From: Chitinophaga pinensis
Lineage (GTDB): Bacteria > Bacteroidota > Bacteroidia > NS11-12g > UBA9320
Reading direction: 5' to 3'
NCBI GenBank assembly: GCA_945897885.1
Contig: CAMDGU010000030.1
Location: forward strand, 1 to 34,591
DNA length: 34,591 nucleotides
In this document: positions 25,114 through 33,919 of the stretch, piece by piece
Numbering within the stretch: position 1 is the stretch's first letter
Layout of the letters: each line of letters opens with the position of its first letter
The notes under the pieces: model-generated
What the model was told of the DNA's origin: nothing
Databases searched by the model: none
The model's input: only the letters and a program-made list of their open reading frames with translations
Position numbers and translations under genes: made by a program

Positions 25114-28035
25114 ATGAAAAAGACAATAGCCACCCTAATTCTATGCCTGGTATTAAATTACCCTTTGTTTGCTCAAAAATTATGGGACCAAAAAACTAAC
25201 TATCCCAGTAGCCAAAGAAATAACGCTACAGGTTTTTCAATCAATGGTAAAGGATATATTGGCTTAGGACAAAATCCAAGTGGATCAAAATTTACAGATT
25301 TTTACGAATACGATCCTTCTACGAACAAATGGACTCAAAAAGCAAATTATACTGGACCAGGGTTAGCTGGATGTACAGGTTTTTCAGCTAATGGAAAGGG
25401 GTATGTGTGTTTTGGGGTTAACAGTTCAGGGGTTAACCAAAAAGAATTATGGGAGTATACACCAAACTCTAATTCATGGACTCAAAAAGCCACTTTCCCC
25501 GGCACTGCCAGATACCATGCCGGCTGTTTTGTTATTAATGATACTGCTTTTATAATTGGTGGTAATCCTGGAGGTTCTCCTTATTTATCTGATGTTTGGA
25601 TGTATGTGCCTGCCACAAATACCTGGACTCAAAAAGCCAACTTCGGTGGTGGAAACCGAGCTGGAGGAACAGGATTCACAGTAAATGGTGTTGGATATTT
25701 TGGTACAGGTATTACTAGCGCTACTTCTCCCCAAAAAGACGTTTGGAAATATAATAAATCCAAAGATACATGGTCTAGTATTGCTAATTTACCTTCAGCA
25801 GCTTGCTCCGGTGCTATAGGTTTTGGAATAGGACTTAAAGGATATTTAGGAGCAGGTTATGACGTAACGAATTTTTTAAAAGATATTTATGAGTATGACC
25901 CTAAAGCTAATACTTGGAAAAAAACAGATTCTATTCCATCTTCTCAAAGTGTAAGAGGTTTTTCTGTTTCTTTCGTTATTGGTGGCAGTGCTTATTTTGG
26001 TACAGGATATGGAACAGCGGTTAGTAATTCTCTAAATGATTTTTGGTCACTTACACCAAAAATACAATGTGTTGCCTATTTTTTAACCGACCCATATAAT
26101 CAATCCGTAAATCTGAATGATACCGCAAAATTTAGTGCGTTATCAAACGATACCAGTGCCACTTATAAGTGGCAAATGAATGCAGGAACAGGTTTTAAAG
26201 ACTTAAGTGATGGTGGCCAATATTCCGGCTCAAAAACTAAAAAGTTATCTGTAGCCAACGTAAAATATGCAACTAACAATAATTTAAAATTTAGGTGCAT
26301 TGCCACCGGAAAAACTTGTTCTGACTCATCCTCCAGCGCCACCTTAACTGTTATTTGTCCTACAATTATCAAAACTTACCCAACCAATCAAACAGGAAAC
26401 AATGGAACAAATGTTAAATTCAATATTTCAGCAATTTATTCAGGAACCACCTATCAATGGCAAAAAGATGATGGTACCGGATTTAAAGATATAACCAACG
26501 GTGGTCAGTTTGCAGGAGTTGATAATGATACTTTATCAATAAATGACCTGCTATATTCCAATAATGGTCTCAAAGTTAGATGCAATGCATCCTATGACGG
26601 ATGTACATCAACATCATCAATTGTCTTGTTAACTGTTACATGCAAAAGCATCATAAAAAATCAACCTTCTAACACAACTGTTGTTACAGGAAATAAGACA
26701 TCCATAAGTTTAAATGTTTTTGATGCCGGAACAACCTTTCAATGGAAGACTAAAATTGGCACTTCGTTTCAAAACCTTATTAATGCAGGACAATACTATG
26801 GTGTTACTTCTGATTCATTAAAAATTACACCGGCCGATATATCTAATAAAAATCAACAATTTAAGTGTCTGGTTAATTACAAAGGTTGCAAGGATTCTTC
26901 TAAAATTGTTACACTTGATGTGTTATGCAAGCCTCTTGTTTCTGCCCAGCCGCAAAACCAGAATAAGACGGAAGGTGAAAAAGCACTATTTACTGCATCT
27001 TCTGCAGAAACCAATACTTCCTTTTTATGGCAAATAAATGGTGGTACAGGTTATCAAAATTTAAATAACTCCGGCTCAATAAATGGGGCAACCAACGATA
27101 GTTTAACTATTTCCAATCTCACTTTGGCAGATAACAACCGTGTATACAGATGCATTTTATCTTCAGGCGGATGTTTTGATACTACAAAAAATGCCACATT
27201 ACTGGTTCGTTGCAAAACAATACTGAACACACAACCTAAAAATGTAAAAGCCTTTGTTTCTAGCAATGCTATTTTAAGTTTTTCAAGCTTTGAGGCCAAT
27301 GCTACTTTTGCCTGGCAATCAGATGTTGGATTTGGATATCAAAATCTTAGCAATGCAGGTCAATACAATGGGGTGAATAATGATTCCTTAATTATTTCAA
27401 ATGTTTCGTTATCAAATAATAATCAAAAATTTAGATGTATTCTTACTTTGGGCAATTGTACGGAGACCACTGAAATTGCTACCCTTCAGGTTATTTGTAA
27501 CACTATTATTGATAGACAGCCTGTGAATAAAACTGCTGCTATTTCGGGAAGTACATTTTTGAATGTGTCTGCATTTGATTCTAAGGCAACCTTTAGATGG
27601 CAATCAGATGTTGGATTTGGTTATCAAAACCTTAGCAATGCAGGACAGTACAAAGGAGTAAATGACGACACCCTCACAATTCTTGATTTAACCACGGGTA
27701 ACAATAACCAAACCTTTAGATGTATCATTGGCAGCGGAGCCTGCAGTGATACGACCAATATTGCAAGCATCACAGTAAAATCAGCCGGAATTACTCAAAA
27801 TAAATATGGTAAAATATCGGTATTCCCAAACCCAAGCAATGGTTTTATTCAGTTAAAAATTAACCCGGAATTATTTAATAGTTCATTCAATTTAATAGAC
27901 CAACAAGGAAGAATAATTATAGCAGGAAAGCTAACAGAAACCAATACCAAAATAAGTATTGAGCATTTAGCCAGTGGAGTATATATTCTTCAAACTGAAC
28001 CAACACTGACAAGGACATTGATAATCAAACAATAA
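25114..28035 (+). CDS. T9SS-secreted kelch-repeat / Ig-like repeat surface protein A
   Basis: This 973-aa protein has a signal peptide (MKKTIATLILCLVLNYPLFAQ). Residues about 22-318 hold roughly six kelch-type repeats of near 50 residues, each with a GxGYxGxG strand and a DxYEYDPxxNxWTQKAxF strand, predicted to form a beta-propeller. From Cys319 to about 890 there are six Ig-like repeats of about 95 residues. Each has a core TxxWQxxxGxGFxxL, then GQYxGxxxDxLxI, then a FRCxxxxxxC pair of cysteines suited to disulfides. Residues about 896-973 are a T9SS type A sorting domain (VFPNPSNG at 903-910, LIDQQGRII, HLASGVYILQ). It is expected to cross the outer membrane by T9SS and be anchored at the surface. 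Function is unknown; adhesion or glycan binding is inferred. A close paralog follows after 33 bp. Confidence 0.9.
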   Translation: MKKTIATLILCLVLNYPLFAQKLWDQKTNYPSSQRNNATGFSINGKGYIGLGQNPSGSKFTDFYEYDPSTNKWTQKANYTGPGLAGCTGFSANGKGYVCFGVNSSGVNQKELWEYTPNSNSWTQKATFPGTARYHAGCFVINDTAFIIGGNPGGSPYLSDVWMYVPATNTWTQKANFGGGNRAGGTGFTVNGVGYFGTGITSATSPQKDVWKYNKSKDTWSSIANLPSAACSGAIGFGIGLKGYLGAGYDVTNFLKDIYEYDPKANTWKKTDSIPSSQSVRGFSVSFVIGGSAYFGTGYGTAVSNSLNDFWSLTPKIQCVAYFLTDPYNQSVNLNDTAKFSALSNDTSATYKWQMNAGTGFKDLSDGGQYSGSKTKKLSVANVKYATNNNLKFRCIATGKTCSDSSSSATLTVICPTIIKTYPTNQTGNNGTNVKFNISAIYSGTTYQWQKDDGTGFKDITNGGQFAGVDNDTLSINDLLYSNNGLKVRCNASYDGCTSTSSIVLLTVTCKSIIKNQPSNTTVVTGNKTSISLNVFDAGTTFQWKTKIGTSFQNLINAGQYYGVTSDSLKITPADISNKNQQFKCLVNYKGCKDSSKIVTLDVLCKPLVSAQPQNQNKTEGEKALFTASSAETNTSFLWQINGGTGYQNLNNSGSINGATNDSLTISNLTLADNNRVYRCILSSGGCFDTTKNATLLVRCKTILNTQPKNVKAFVSSNAILSFSSFEANATFAWQSDVGFGYQNLSNAGQYNGVNNDSLIISNVSLSNNNQKFRCILTLGNCTETTEIATLQVICNTIIDRQPVNKTAAISGSTFLNVSAFDSKATFRWQSDVGFGYQNLSNAGQYKGVNDDTLTILDLTTGNNNQTFRCIIGSGACSDTTNIASITVKSAGITQNKYGKISVFPNPSNGFIQLKINPELFNSSFNLIDQQGRIIIAGKLTETNTKISIEHLASGVYILQTEPTLTRTLIIKQ

Positions 28036-28068
28036 TTAATGTTTTTAAAGAATTAATCTAAAATTAAA

Positions 28069-30999
28069 ATGAAAAAAATATTTTTCTTACTCGTGCTAGG
28101 TGTGTTGCTTTCTACCTCAGCGTTTTCTCAAAAATCATGGAATCAAAAAAACAATTTTTCTGGAACAGCCAGAAATAGTTCCATCGCATTTAGCATTAAT
28201 GGTAAAGGATATTTAGGATTAGGTCAAAATGCGAGTGGGACCAAACTTTTTGATTTTTTTGAATATGACCCAACTAATAACTCTTGGACTCAAAAGGCAA
28301 ATTACCCTGGAGCAGGAAGTTTCGCAGCTAGCTCATTTGTAATCAATGGAAAAGGATATGTTTGCTTTGGAGGTTCTAATGCAGGTAATCCTCAGGGAGA
28401 TTTATGGGAATACAACCCTACCACCAATGCTTGGACACAAAAAGCAAATTTCCCAGGGACAAAACGATATGGAGCTAGTTGGTTTGTTATAAGTGATACT
28501 GCTTTTTTAATGACTGGTTCTTCCGGAGGTTCTCCTTATTTAAGTGACGTTTGGATGTATATACCTTCAACAAATACATGGTCTCAAAAGGCTAATTTTC
28601 CAGGAGGCAGCAGATCTCATGGTGTAGGATTTACAGTAGACGGCATTGGGTATTTTGGCACTGGTATCAGTAGTAGTTCTTCTGCCACCAAAGATATTTG
28701 GAAGTATAACAAAGCCAAAGACACTTGGTCAAAGATTGCCGATATTCCTGGCGGAAATATTACCGGGACGATTGCGTTCGAAATTGATGGTAGAGGGTAC
28801 TTAGGAACTGGTTATACCTTGTCAAGCTTTTTAAAGGATTATTACGAATACAATCCAGCAGTCAACACATGGACTAAGGTTGATTCAGTGCCGTCGTCTC
28901 ACAATGCAAGAGGAGGTTCCATCGCTTTCGTGATAAATAGAAGTGCTTATATTGGTACTGGATATGCATCTACAACAGGTACTGGTGCTGGTTTAAATGA
29001 TTTGTGGTCATATACCCCAAAATCAAGATGTGCTAGTGATTTTTCAACCGAACCCTATAGTCAATCTGTTAAAATGTATGATTCTGCTATTTTCATTGCT
29101 AAATCCATTGATACTGCAGCTACTTACCAATGGCAGATTAATACCGGTTCCGGATTTTCAAACGTTTCCAACGGAGGTCAATATTCTGGGGCAAAAACGA
29201 AGCGATTTGCGATAGCCAATGCAAAGGTTGCTTCTAATAGTGGCCATAAATTTAGATGTGTTGCCATGGGCAAAAACTGCTCCGACACTTCCATTATTGC
29301 CACTCTTACTGTAACGTGCCCTACCCTGTTTAAAACCGAACCTACGAATCAAACAGGTAATAATGGAAGTTCTGTTACCTTTACAGTTGCCCCTATATAT
29401 TCAGCCACTACCTTTCTTTGGCAAAAAGATGATGGAACTGGATATAAAGATATTACCAACTCAGGCCAGTATAATGGGTTTGATAATGATACTTTAACAA
29501 TGAATGACCTATTGTATTCCAATAATAATTATAAGTTTAGATGCGTGGCTTCTTATGATGGTTGTGTATACACTTCTGCCGCTGCTGTGCTCACAGTAAC
29601 TTGCAAATCTATAATCAAAACCCAACCTGGCGATTTAAAAGTAAACAGGGGGGCTAAGGCTATTTTTGTTGTAGGCACGTTTGATGCAGGCACCACATTT
29701 CAATGGAAAATAAAAAACGGCACCACATTTAAAACCCTTTCAGATGCCGGACAATACTATGGAACAATGAATGATTCCCTTCTAATCAATCCTGCAAGTA
29801 TGTCAAACAAAAATCAGCAATACAAATGTGTGATGAACTACAAAGGCTGTAAAGATTCTACAAAGATTGTTACCTTAGATGTTTTATGCACTCCTATGGT
29901 ATCTTCAAACCCAATAAACCAAGATAAAACCGAAAATGAAAAAGCAATATTCTCGGTAACCTCTCTTGATGCTAATGCCACATTTACCTGGCAAATGAAT
30001 ATTGGTGCAGGGTTTCAAAACCTAAACGCCTCCTCACAAGTATCAGGAATAGATAATGATTCCTTAACAATTTCAAATATTACTTTGGCTAATAACAATC
30101 AAAATTTCAGATGTATTCTTGCATCTGACGGTTGTTTTGACACTTCGCAAACTGCCATACTAAAGGTGAAATGCAAAACCCTAATAAATTCTAAACCTAA
30201 AAGCAAAAAAGTTTTTGTAGGAGATAATGCTTTATTAAGTTTAAGCGTTTTAGAGTCAACTGCTAAATTAGCATGGCAATCCGATGTAGGTTTTGGGTAT
30301 CAAAACCTTAGTGATGCAGGCCAATACAATGGTGTAAGCAATGACTCACTTTCTATTGCCAATGTTTCATTTGCCAATAACAATCAAAAATTTAGATGCA
30401 TACTAACCCTTGGCAATTGTACAGAAACTACCGATGTTGTAACCCTAAGTACCATTTGCAAGCCCGGAATTATGGACCAACCTACCAATAAATCAGCCAC
30501 TGTTGGAGGTACAGCTTACTTTAGAGTGTCAGCAGCCCTGCCAAATACAACCTATAAATGGCAAACGGATTTAGGATTAGGATTTCAAAATTTAAGCAAC
30601 GCAGGTCAGTTTAAAGGAGCCAATAAAGACACTTTACATATAAGCAATTTAACGGCAGTTAATGATAATCAAGTATTCAGATGTATACTTAGCAGCGGTG
30701 CATGCAATGACACTTCTGAAATTGCAACTTTAACCGTTAAAGCATCAGGAAGCTCTAAAGACTTTCAAAATCAAAATGTAACTATTTTCCCAAATCCGAG
30801 TAATGGATTAGTTGATATAAAAATCACTCCTACCTTATGGAATAATTTCTTTAAAATAATAGACCAACAAGGAAGAGTAGTTGCCAATGGAAAACTATCA
30901 GAAAGCAACACTCCTATTAGCATTGAACATTTAGCCAATGGAGTTTATATCCTTCAAACTGAGCCAACAATTACTAGAACATTACTTATAAAAAATTAA
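28069..30999 (+). CDS. T9SS-secreted kelch-repeat / Ig-like repeat surface protein B (paralog of A)
   Basis: This 976-aa protein matches its upstream neighbour along its whole length in the same order. It has a signal peptide (FFLLVLGVLLSTSAFSQ), about six kelch repeats to residue 320, six Ig-like repeats from Cys321 to about 890, and a type A sorting domain (VTIFPNPSNG from 904, LANGVYILQTEP). The sorting domains are the most alike part and the kelch blades vary in their loops. Only 33 bp separate the two genes, so they are probably co-transcribed. The pattern says tandem duplication followed by divergence. The ends are intact with no frameshift. A 36-bp palindrome 19 bp downstream probably ends the transcript. 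Confidence 0.9.
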   Translation: MKKIFFLLVLGVLLSTSAFSQKSWNQKNNFSGTARNSSIAFSINGKGYLGLGQNASGTKLFDFFEYDPTNNSWTQKANYPGAGSFAASSFVINGKGYVCFGGSNAGNPQGDLWEYNPTTNAWTQKANFPGTKRYGASWFVISDTAFLMTGSSGGSPYLSDVWMYIPSTNTWSQKANFPGGSRSHGVGFTVDGIGYFGTGISSSSSATKDIWKYNKAKDTWSKIADIPGGNITGTIAFEIDGRGYLGTGYTLSSFLKDYYEYNPAVNTWTKVDSVPSSHNARGGSIAFVINRSAYIGTGYASTTGTGAGLNDLWSYTPKSRCASDFSTEPYSQSVKMYDSAIFIAKSIDTAATYQWQINTGSGFSNVSNGGQYSGAKTKRFAIANAKVASNSGHKFRCVAMGKNCSDTSIIATLTVTCPTLFKTEPTNQTGNNGSSVTFTVAPIYSATTFLWQKDDGTGYKDITNSGQYNGFDNDTLTMNDLLYSNNNYKFRCVASYDGCVYTSAAAVLTVTCKSIIKTQPGDLKVNRGAKAIFVVGTFDAGTTFQWKIKNGTTFKTLSDAGQYYGTMNDSLLINPASMSNKNQQYKCVMNYKGCKDSTKIVTLDVLCTPMVSSNPINQDKTENEKAIFSVTSLDANATFTWQMNIGAGFQNLNASSQVSGIDNDSLTISNITLANNNQNFRCILASDGCFDTSQTAILKVKCKTLINSKPKSKKVFVGDNALLSLSVLESTAKLAWQSDVGFGYQNLSDAGQYNGVSNDSLSIANVSFANNNQKFRCILTLGNCTETTDVVTLSTICKPGIMDQPTNKSATVGGTAYFRVSAALPNTTYKWQTDLGLGFQNLSNAGQFKGANKDTLHISNLTAVNDNQVFRCILSSGACNDTSEIATLTVKASGSSKDFQNQNVTIFPNPSNGLVDIKITPTLWNNFFKIIDQQGRVVANGKLSESNTPISIEHLANGVYILQTEPTITRTLLIKN

Positions 31000-31018
31000 A
31001 AACATCTGAAAAATTAAT

Positions 31019-31054
31019 AATTGCCTTAATTATCCTAGGATAATTAAGGCAATT
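31019..31054. terminator. Perfect 36-bp palindrome, probable terminator of the kelch/Ig operon
   Basis: Bases 31019-31036 and 31037-31054 are exact reverse complements with no interruption; the centre is CCTAGG. Folded as RNA this gives a stem of about 16 bp with a 4-nt loop, followed by TTTTG. It lies 19 bp after paralog B and before the methyltransferase promoter. Terminator is the simplest reading; a protein-binding site or cruciform is possible. Confidence 0.6.
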
Positions 31055-31081
31055 TTGTTTAAAATGCTGTTTTCTAAATTG

Positions 31082-31089
31082 TATACTTG
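31082..31089 (+). promoter_or_regulatory. -7 promoter element for the second methyltransferase gene
   Basis: TATACTTG followed by CA matches TAnnTTTG with one mismatch, 25 nt before the ATG and just after the palindrome. The only TTTG upstream (31054-31057) is 24 nt away, slightly wide. Confidence 0.4.
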
Positions 31090-31114
31090 CACTCTTATTT
31101 TTAAAGAGTAACAA

Positions 31115-31948
31115 ATGGATACATTTTCGCAACATGAATTAGAAGTTTTAGAAGGCAAACGGTTTAAGTTTGGAAAAAATTGGCTATCATTTATTAAAAC
31201 CTTAAATAGCGAAAGAATCGTTAATGCCGAAAAATCACTAAAAGAATTTTTAAAATGTGAATCGTTAAAAGATAAAAAATTTATAGATATCGGTTCGGGT
31301 AGTGGAATGTTTAGTCTTGCTGCAAAAAATCTTGGTGCCAATGTTTTTTCATTTGACTATGATGGTAGTTCGGTTGAAAGTACACAGATATTAAAAGAAA
31401 AATATTACCCAACAGATGAAAACTGGAAGGTTGTTCAAGGTTCAGTGCTTGACAATGAGTTTCTTACTTCTTTGGGAACCTTCGATATTGTTTATTCATG
31501 GGGAGTTTTGCATCACACAGGAAGTATGTGGAATGCGATACAGAATATCATACCATTAGTAAAACAAGATGGTGAAATATTTATTGCACTATACAATGAC
31601 CAAGGACCTACTTCAAAAAAATGGTTAAAAGTAAAACAGATTTATAACAAAGGATTTTTTGGCAAACTTTTTATTAGTTCCATATTTATAAGTTATTTCT
31701 TGGCAAATTTTATTTTTTACAGTTTAAAACAAGGACATTCACCCTTTAAAAAATACAAGGATTATAAACAACAGCGAGGTATGTCTGTTTATCACGACTG
31801 GCACGACTGGCTTGGTGGATTGCCTTTTGAAGTAGCTTCAAACGAAAAAGTTGTTGATTTTTTTAATGAACGTGGATTTTATTTAAAGAAAATAAGAACC
31901 AATAACGGATTGGGTTGTAACCAATATGTATTTAAAAAATTAGTTTAA
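31115..31948 (+). CDS. Class I SAM-dependent methyltransferase
   Basis: The 277-aa protein has motif I FIDIGSGSGMFSLAA (about 54-68), motif II VFSFDYDGSSV, and DIVYSWGVLHHTGSMWNAI with LVKQDGEIFIAL for the later core strands, a layout typical of small-molecule or glycan methyltransferases. After the core there is a hydrophobic patch (KLFISSIFISYFLANFIFYSL) that could sit on the membrane, then YHDWHDWLGGLPFEVAS, which I recognise from methyltransferases of polysaccharide loci without a defined substrate. It is unrelated in detail to the methyltransferase at 24234-24989. Its TAA overlaps the stop of the convergent asparagine synthetase gene by three bases. Confidence 0.85.
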   Translation: MDTFSQHELEVLEGKRFKFGKNWLSFIKTLNSERIVNAEKSLKEFLKCESLKDKKFIDIGSGSGMFSLAAKNLGANVFSFDYDGSSVESTQILKEKYYPTDENWKVVQGSVLDNEFLTSLGTFDIVYSWGVLHHTGSMWNAIQNIIPLVKQDGEIFIALYNDQGPTSKKWLKVKQIYNKGFFGKLFISSIFISYFLANFIFYSLKQGHSPFKKYKDYKQQRGMSVYHDWHDWLGGLPFEVASNEKVVDFFNERGFYLKKIRTNNGLGCNQYVFKKLV

Positions 31949-33837
31949 AAATCTAATTTTTCAACCTTTTGGTTAAGGTGAAATACCCTTAACCATATTT
32001 CAAAAACCAACATACTAAACAATAGCTTCTCCATTTGAGATGGACGAGCTTTTTGGTACCATTCAATTAATTTCAAACTGCCTTCGATATTGATTATTCC
32101 TAGTTCTGCTGAAATACCTTCCTTAATATAACTTTTTAACAAATCAGACCATTTTGAATTAAAATAGTCTCTTACAGGAATTCTAAATCCTGTTTTCTTT
32201 TTATAAACTATTTCCTTTGGTAAATATTTTTCACAAATTTTCTTCAACAATAACTTCTCTTGCCCGCCAGGCATAAGAATCTCCGGCTTAAGAGTTGAAG
32301 TAAATTCTATTAATCTGTTATCTAAAAATGGGGCTCGTGATTCGATAGAAGCATACATAGTTCCTGAGTCTACCTTCATTAAAAAATCATCAGGTAAATA
32401 TCCTTTTACCCCTAGATAAAACATCATATCATGATTACTTATTTTCTTTGGGTAGCCTTTTATGATTGATTTCGGAAAGTAAGCTTGCTCTGTTTCCAAT
32501 TCACTTATAAATGTAGATTGGAACAAAAGTTTTCGAATATTTGATGGCTCATAATCCATTGCATTGCAATAACTATCAAGGCCACCAAACTTAATCATTC
32601 GTTCAATATTTGCAATTTTTGAAGGATATTTCCACCCAGGCTGAAATCTTCTGTTTGATAGCTCATCCAAAATAGTCTTTAATGGCAAGGAGCTTGGAGT
32701 AATTTTATTTAATAAAGCAGGTATGCCGTATCCACCAAAAATTTCATCTCCACCATCTCCCGTCAATACTACTGTTAAAAACTGCCTTGCCTTTTCTGAA
32801 ACAGCTGCTGTTGGAATTATTGAACTATCTGCAAACGGTTCAATCATTGCTAATAATTGAGGAAGCTTATTTATACAATCAATCTCCAAATCAACTTGAT
32901 TGTAATTTAGCCCATGAAGCTTGGCAATTTCCTTCGCATATTTTGCTTCATCCAATTCAGGATTTTGTGGAGTGGATAATGTAATACTGGAAATTCCTTT
33001 CTTGTATTGTGAAGCGATACCGGCAACTAGGCCAGAATCATTTCCCCCGCTTAAAAACAAACCCAGAGGAACATCAGAAATTAATTTTTCCTGAACACTG
33101 CTATGCATAATTTCCTCCACCTTTGTTTGAGCCTCCTCAAATGAGATATCAATTTTTTCATGATACTTCACTTCCCAATACTTACTCAATTTTATTTCGT
33201 CTTTAGTTACAATGCCAAATTGAGCAGGCAATAGTTTTTTGATTCCCTTATAAATACTGTGATTCTGAGAAATATATTGATATGCAAAAAGTTCTGAAAT
33301 TGCTTTGGGATTTAATTCTCTTTTATCAATTAAATTTGAAATTGCCGCTAAATTGGAAGCAAAAGAAAATACCCCATTTTCAAAGCTATAGAACAAGGGT
33401 TTTTCGCCAAATCTATCTCTTGCAAAAAATAATTCTTGAAGTTGATTGTCCCAAATCGCAAAAGCCCACATTCCTCTTAGTCTTTCAAGAATTTGCGCCC
33501 CTTTGTAAATATAACCTTTGAGTAAGACCTCCGTATCAGAGTTGGTGTTAAAACGAATTCCCAACTCATTTTCTAGCTGGGTTCTAACTTCTTGGTAATT
33601 ATAAATCTCACCATTAAAAACGACACTGTAACGCTTATCTTCTGAGTAGAATGGCTGATTAGCTTCAGCACTTAAATCAATAATAGCAAGTCTACAATGA
33701 CCAAGAGTTGCATTCCCAATTGTGTTAATTGTTGTGTTATCCGGGCCTCGGTAAGCCATTGCACTGCAAGCTTTTGTTACCTCTTGTTCAAAATTTTGAA
33801 AAGTGTTAAAAGAAATTTTCCCAGCTATGCCGCACAT
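31945..33837 (-). CDS. asnB: Asparagine synthetase (glutamine-hydrolysing), glycan-locus type
   Basis: AsnB-type enzymes make asparagine from aspartate, ATP and glutamine; members in polysaccharide loci may amidate other carboxyls such as uronic acids. The 630-aa protein starts MCGIAGKISF, so after Met removal Cys2 is the N-terminal glutaminase nucleophile. The glutaminase domain shows MAYRGPDN, GHCRLAIIDLS and FNGEIYNYQE. The synthetase domain has the ATP-pyrophosphatase loop LFLSGGNDSGLVA and VLTGDGGDEIFGGYG, with a C-terminal ESRAPFLDNRLIEF and KKTGFRIPVRDYF. Both halves look active. The position between a methyltransferase and a glycosyltransferase favours a role in sugar modification over general asparagine supply, but that is inference. 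Confidence 0.9.
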   Translation of the reverse strand: MCGIAGKISFNTFQNFEQEVTKACSAMAYRGPDNTTINTIGNATLGHCRLAIIDLSAEANQPFYSEDKRYSVVFNGEIYNYQEVRTQLENELGIRFNTNSDTEVLLKGYIYKGAQILERLRGMWAFAIWDNQLQELFFARDRFGEKPLFYSFENGVFSFASNLAAISNLIDKRELNPKAISELFAYQYISQNHSIYKGIKKLLPAQFGIVTKDEIKLSKYWEVKYHEKIDISFEEAQTKVEEIMHSSVQEKLISDVPLGLFLSGGNDSGLVAGIASQYKKGISSITLSTPQNPELDEAKYAKEIAKLHGLNYNQVDLEIDCINKLPQLLAMIEPFADSSIIPTAAVSEKARQFLTVVLTGDGGDEIFGGYGIPALLNKITPSSLPLKTILDELSNRRFQPGWKYPSKIANIERMIKFGGLDSYCNAMDYEPSNIRKLLFQSTFISELETEQAYFPKSIIKGYPKKISNHDMMFYLGVKGYLPDDFLMKVDSGTMYASIESRAPFLDNRLIEFTSTLKPEILMPGGQEKLLLKKICEKYLPKEIVYKKKTGFRIPVRDYFNSKWSDLLKSYIKEGISAELGIINIEGSLKLIEWYQKARPSQMEKLLFSMLVFEIWLRVFHLNQKVEKLDF

Positions 33838-33919
33838 AAATTAATATTGCTTCAAAATAAATAGAATAATTCGTAGTGAACTACTTTTTATTTTTAAAAA
33901 TAAATCCTACTCTTTATAA

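Noticed and set aside
26065-30770. Regular repeats at ~285-nt spacing as a possible CRISPR or satellite array
   Set aside because: The repeats are in frame, encode Ig-like domains with conserved Trp and Cys residues, and are too long and diverged for CRISPR.
33875-33904. Hairpin GTAGTGAACTAC followed by an 18-bp A/T palindrome between asnB and the glycosyltransferase gene
   Set aside because: The stem is only 4-5 bp, it lies upstream of both divergent genes where no terminator is expected, and A/T palindromes are frequent in this AT-rich DNA.
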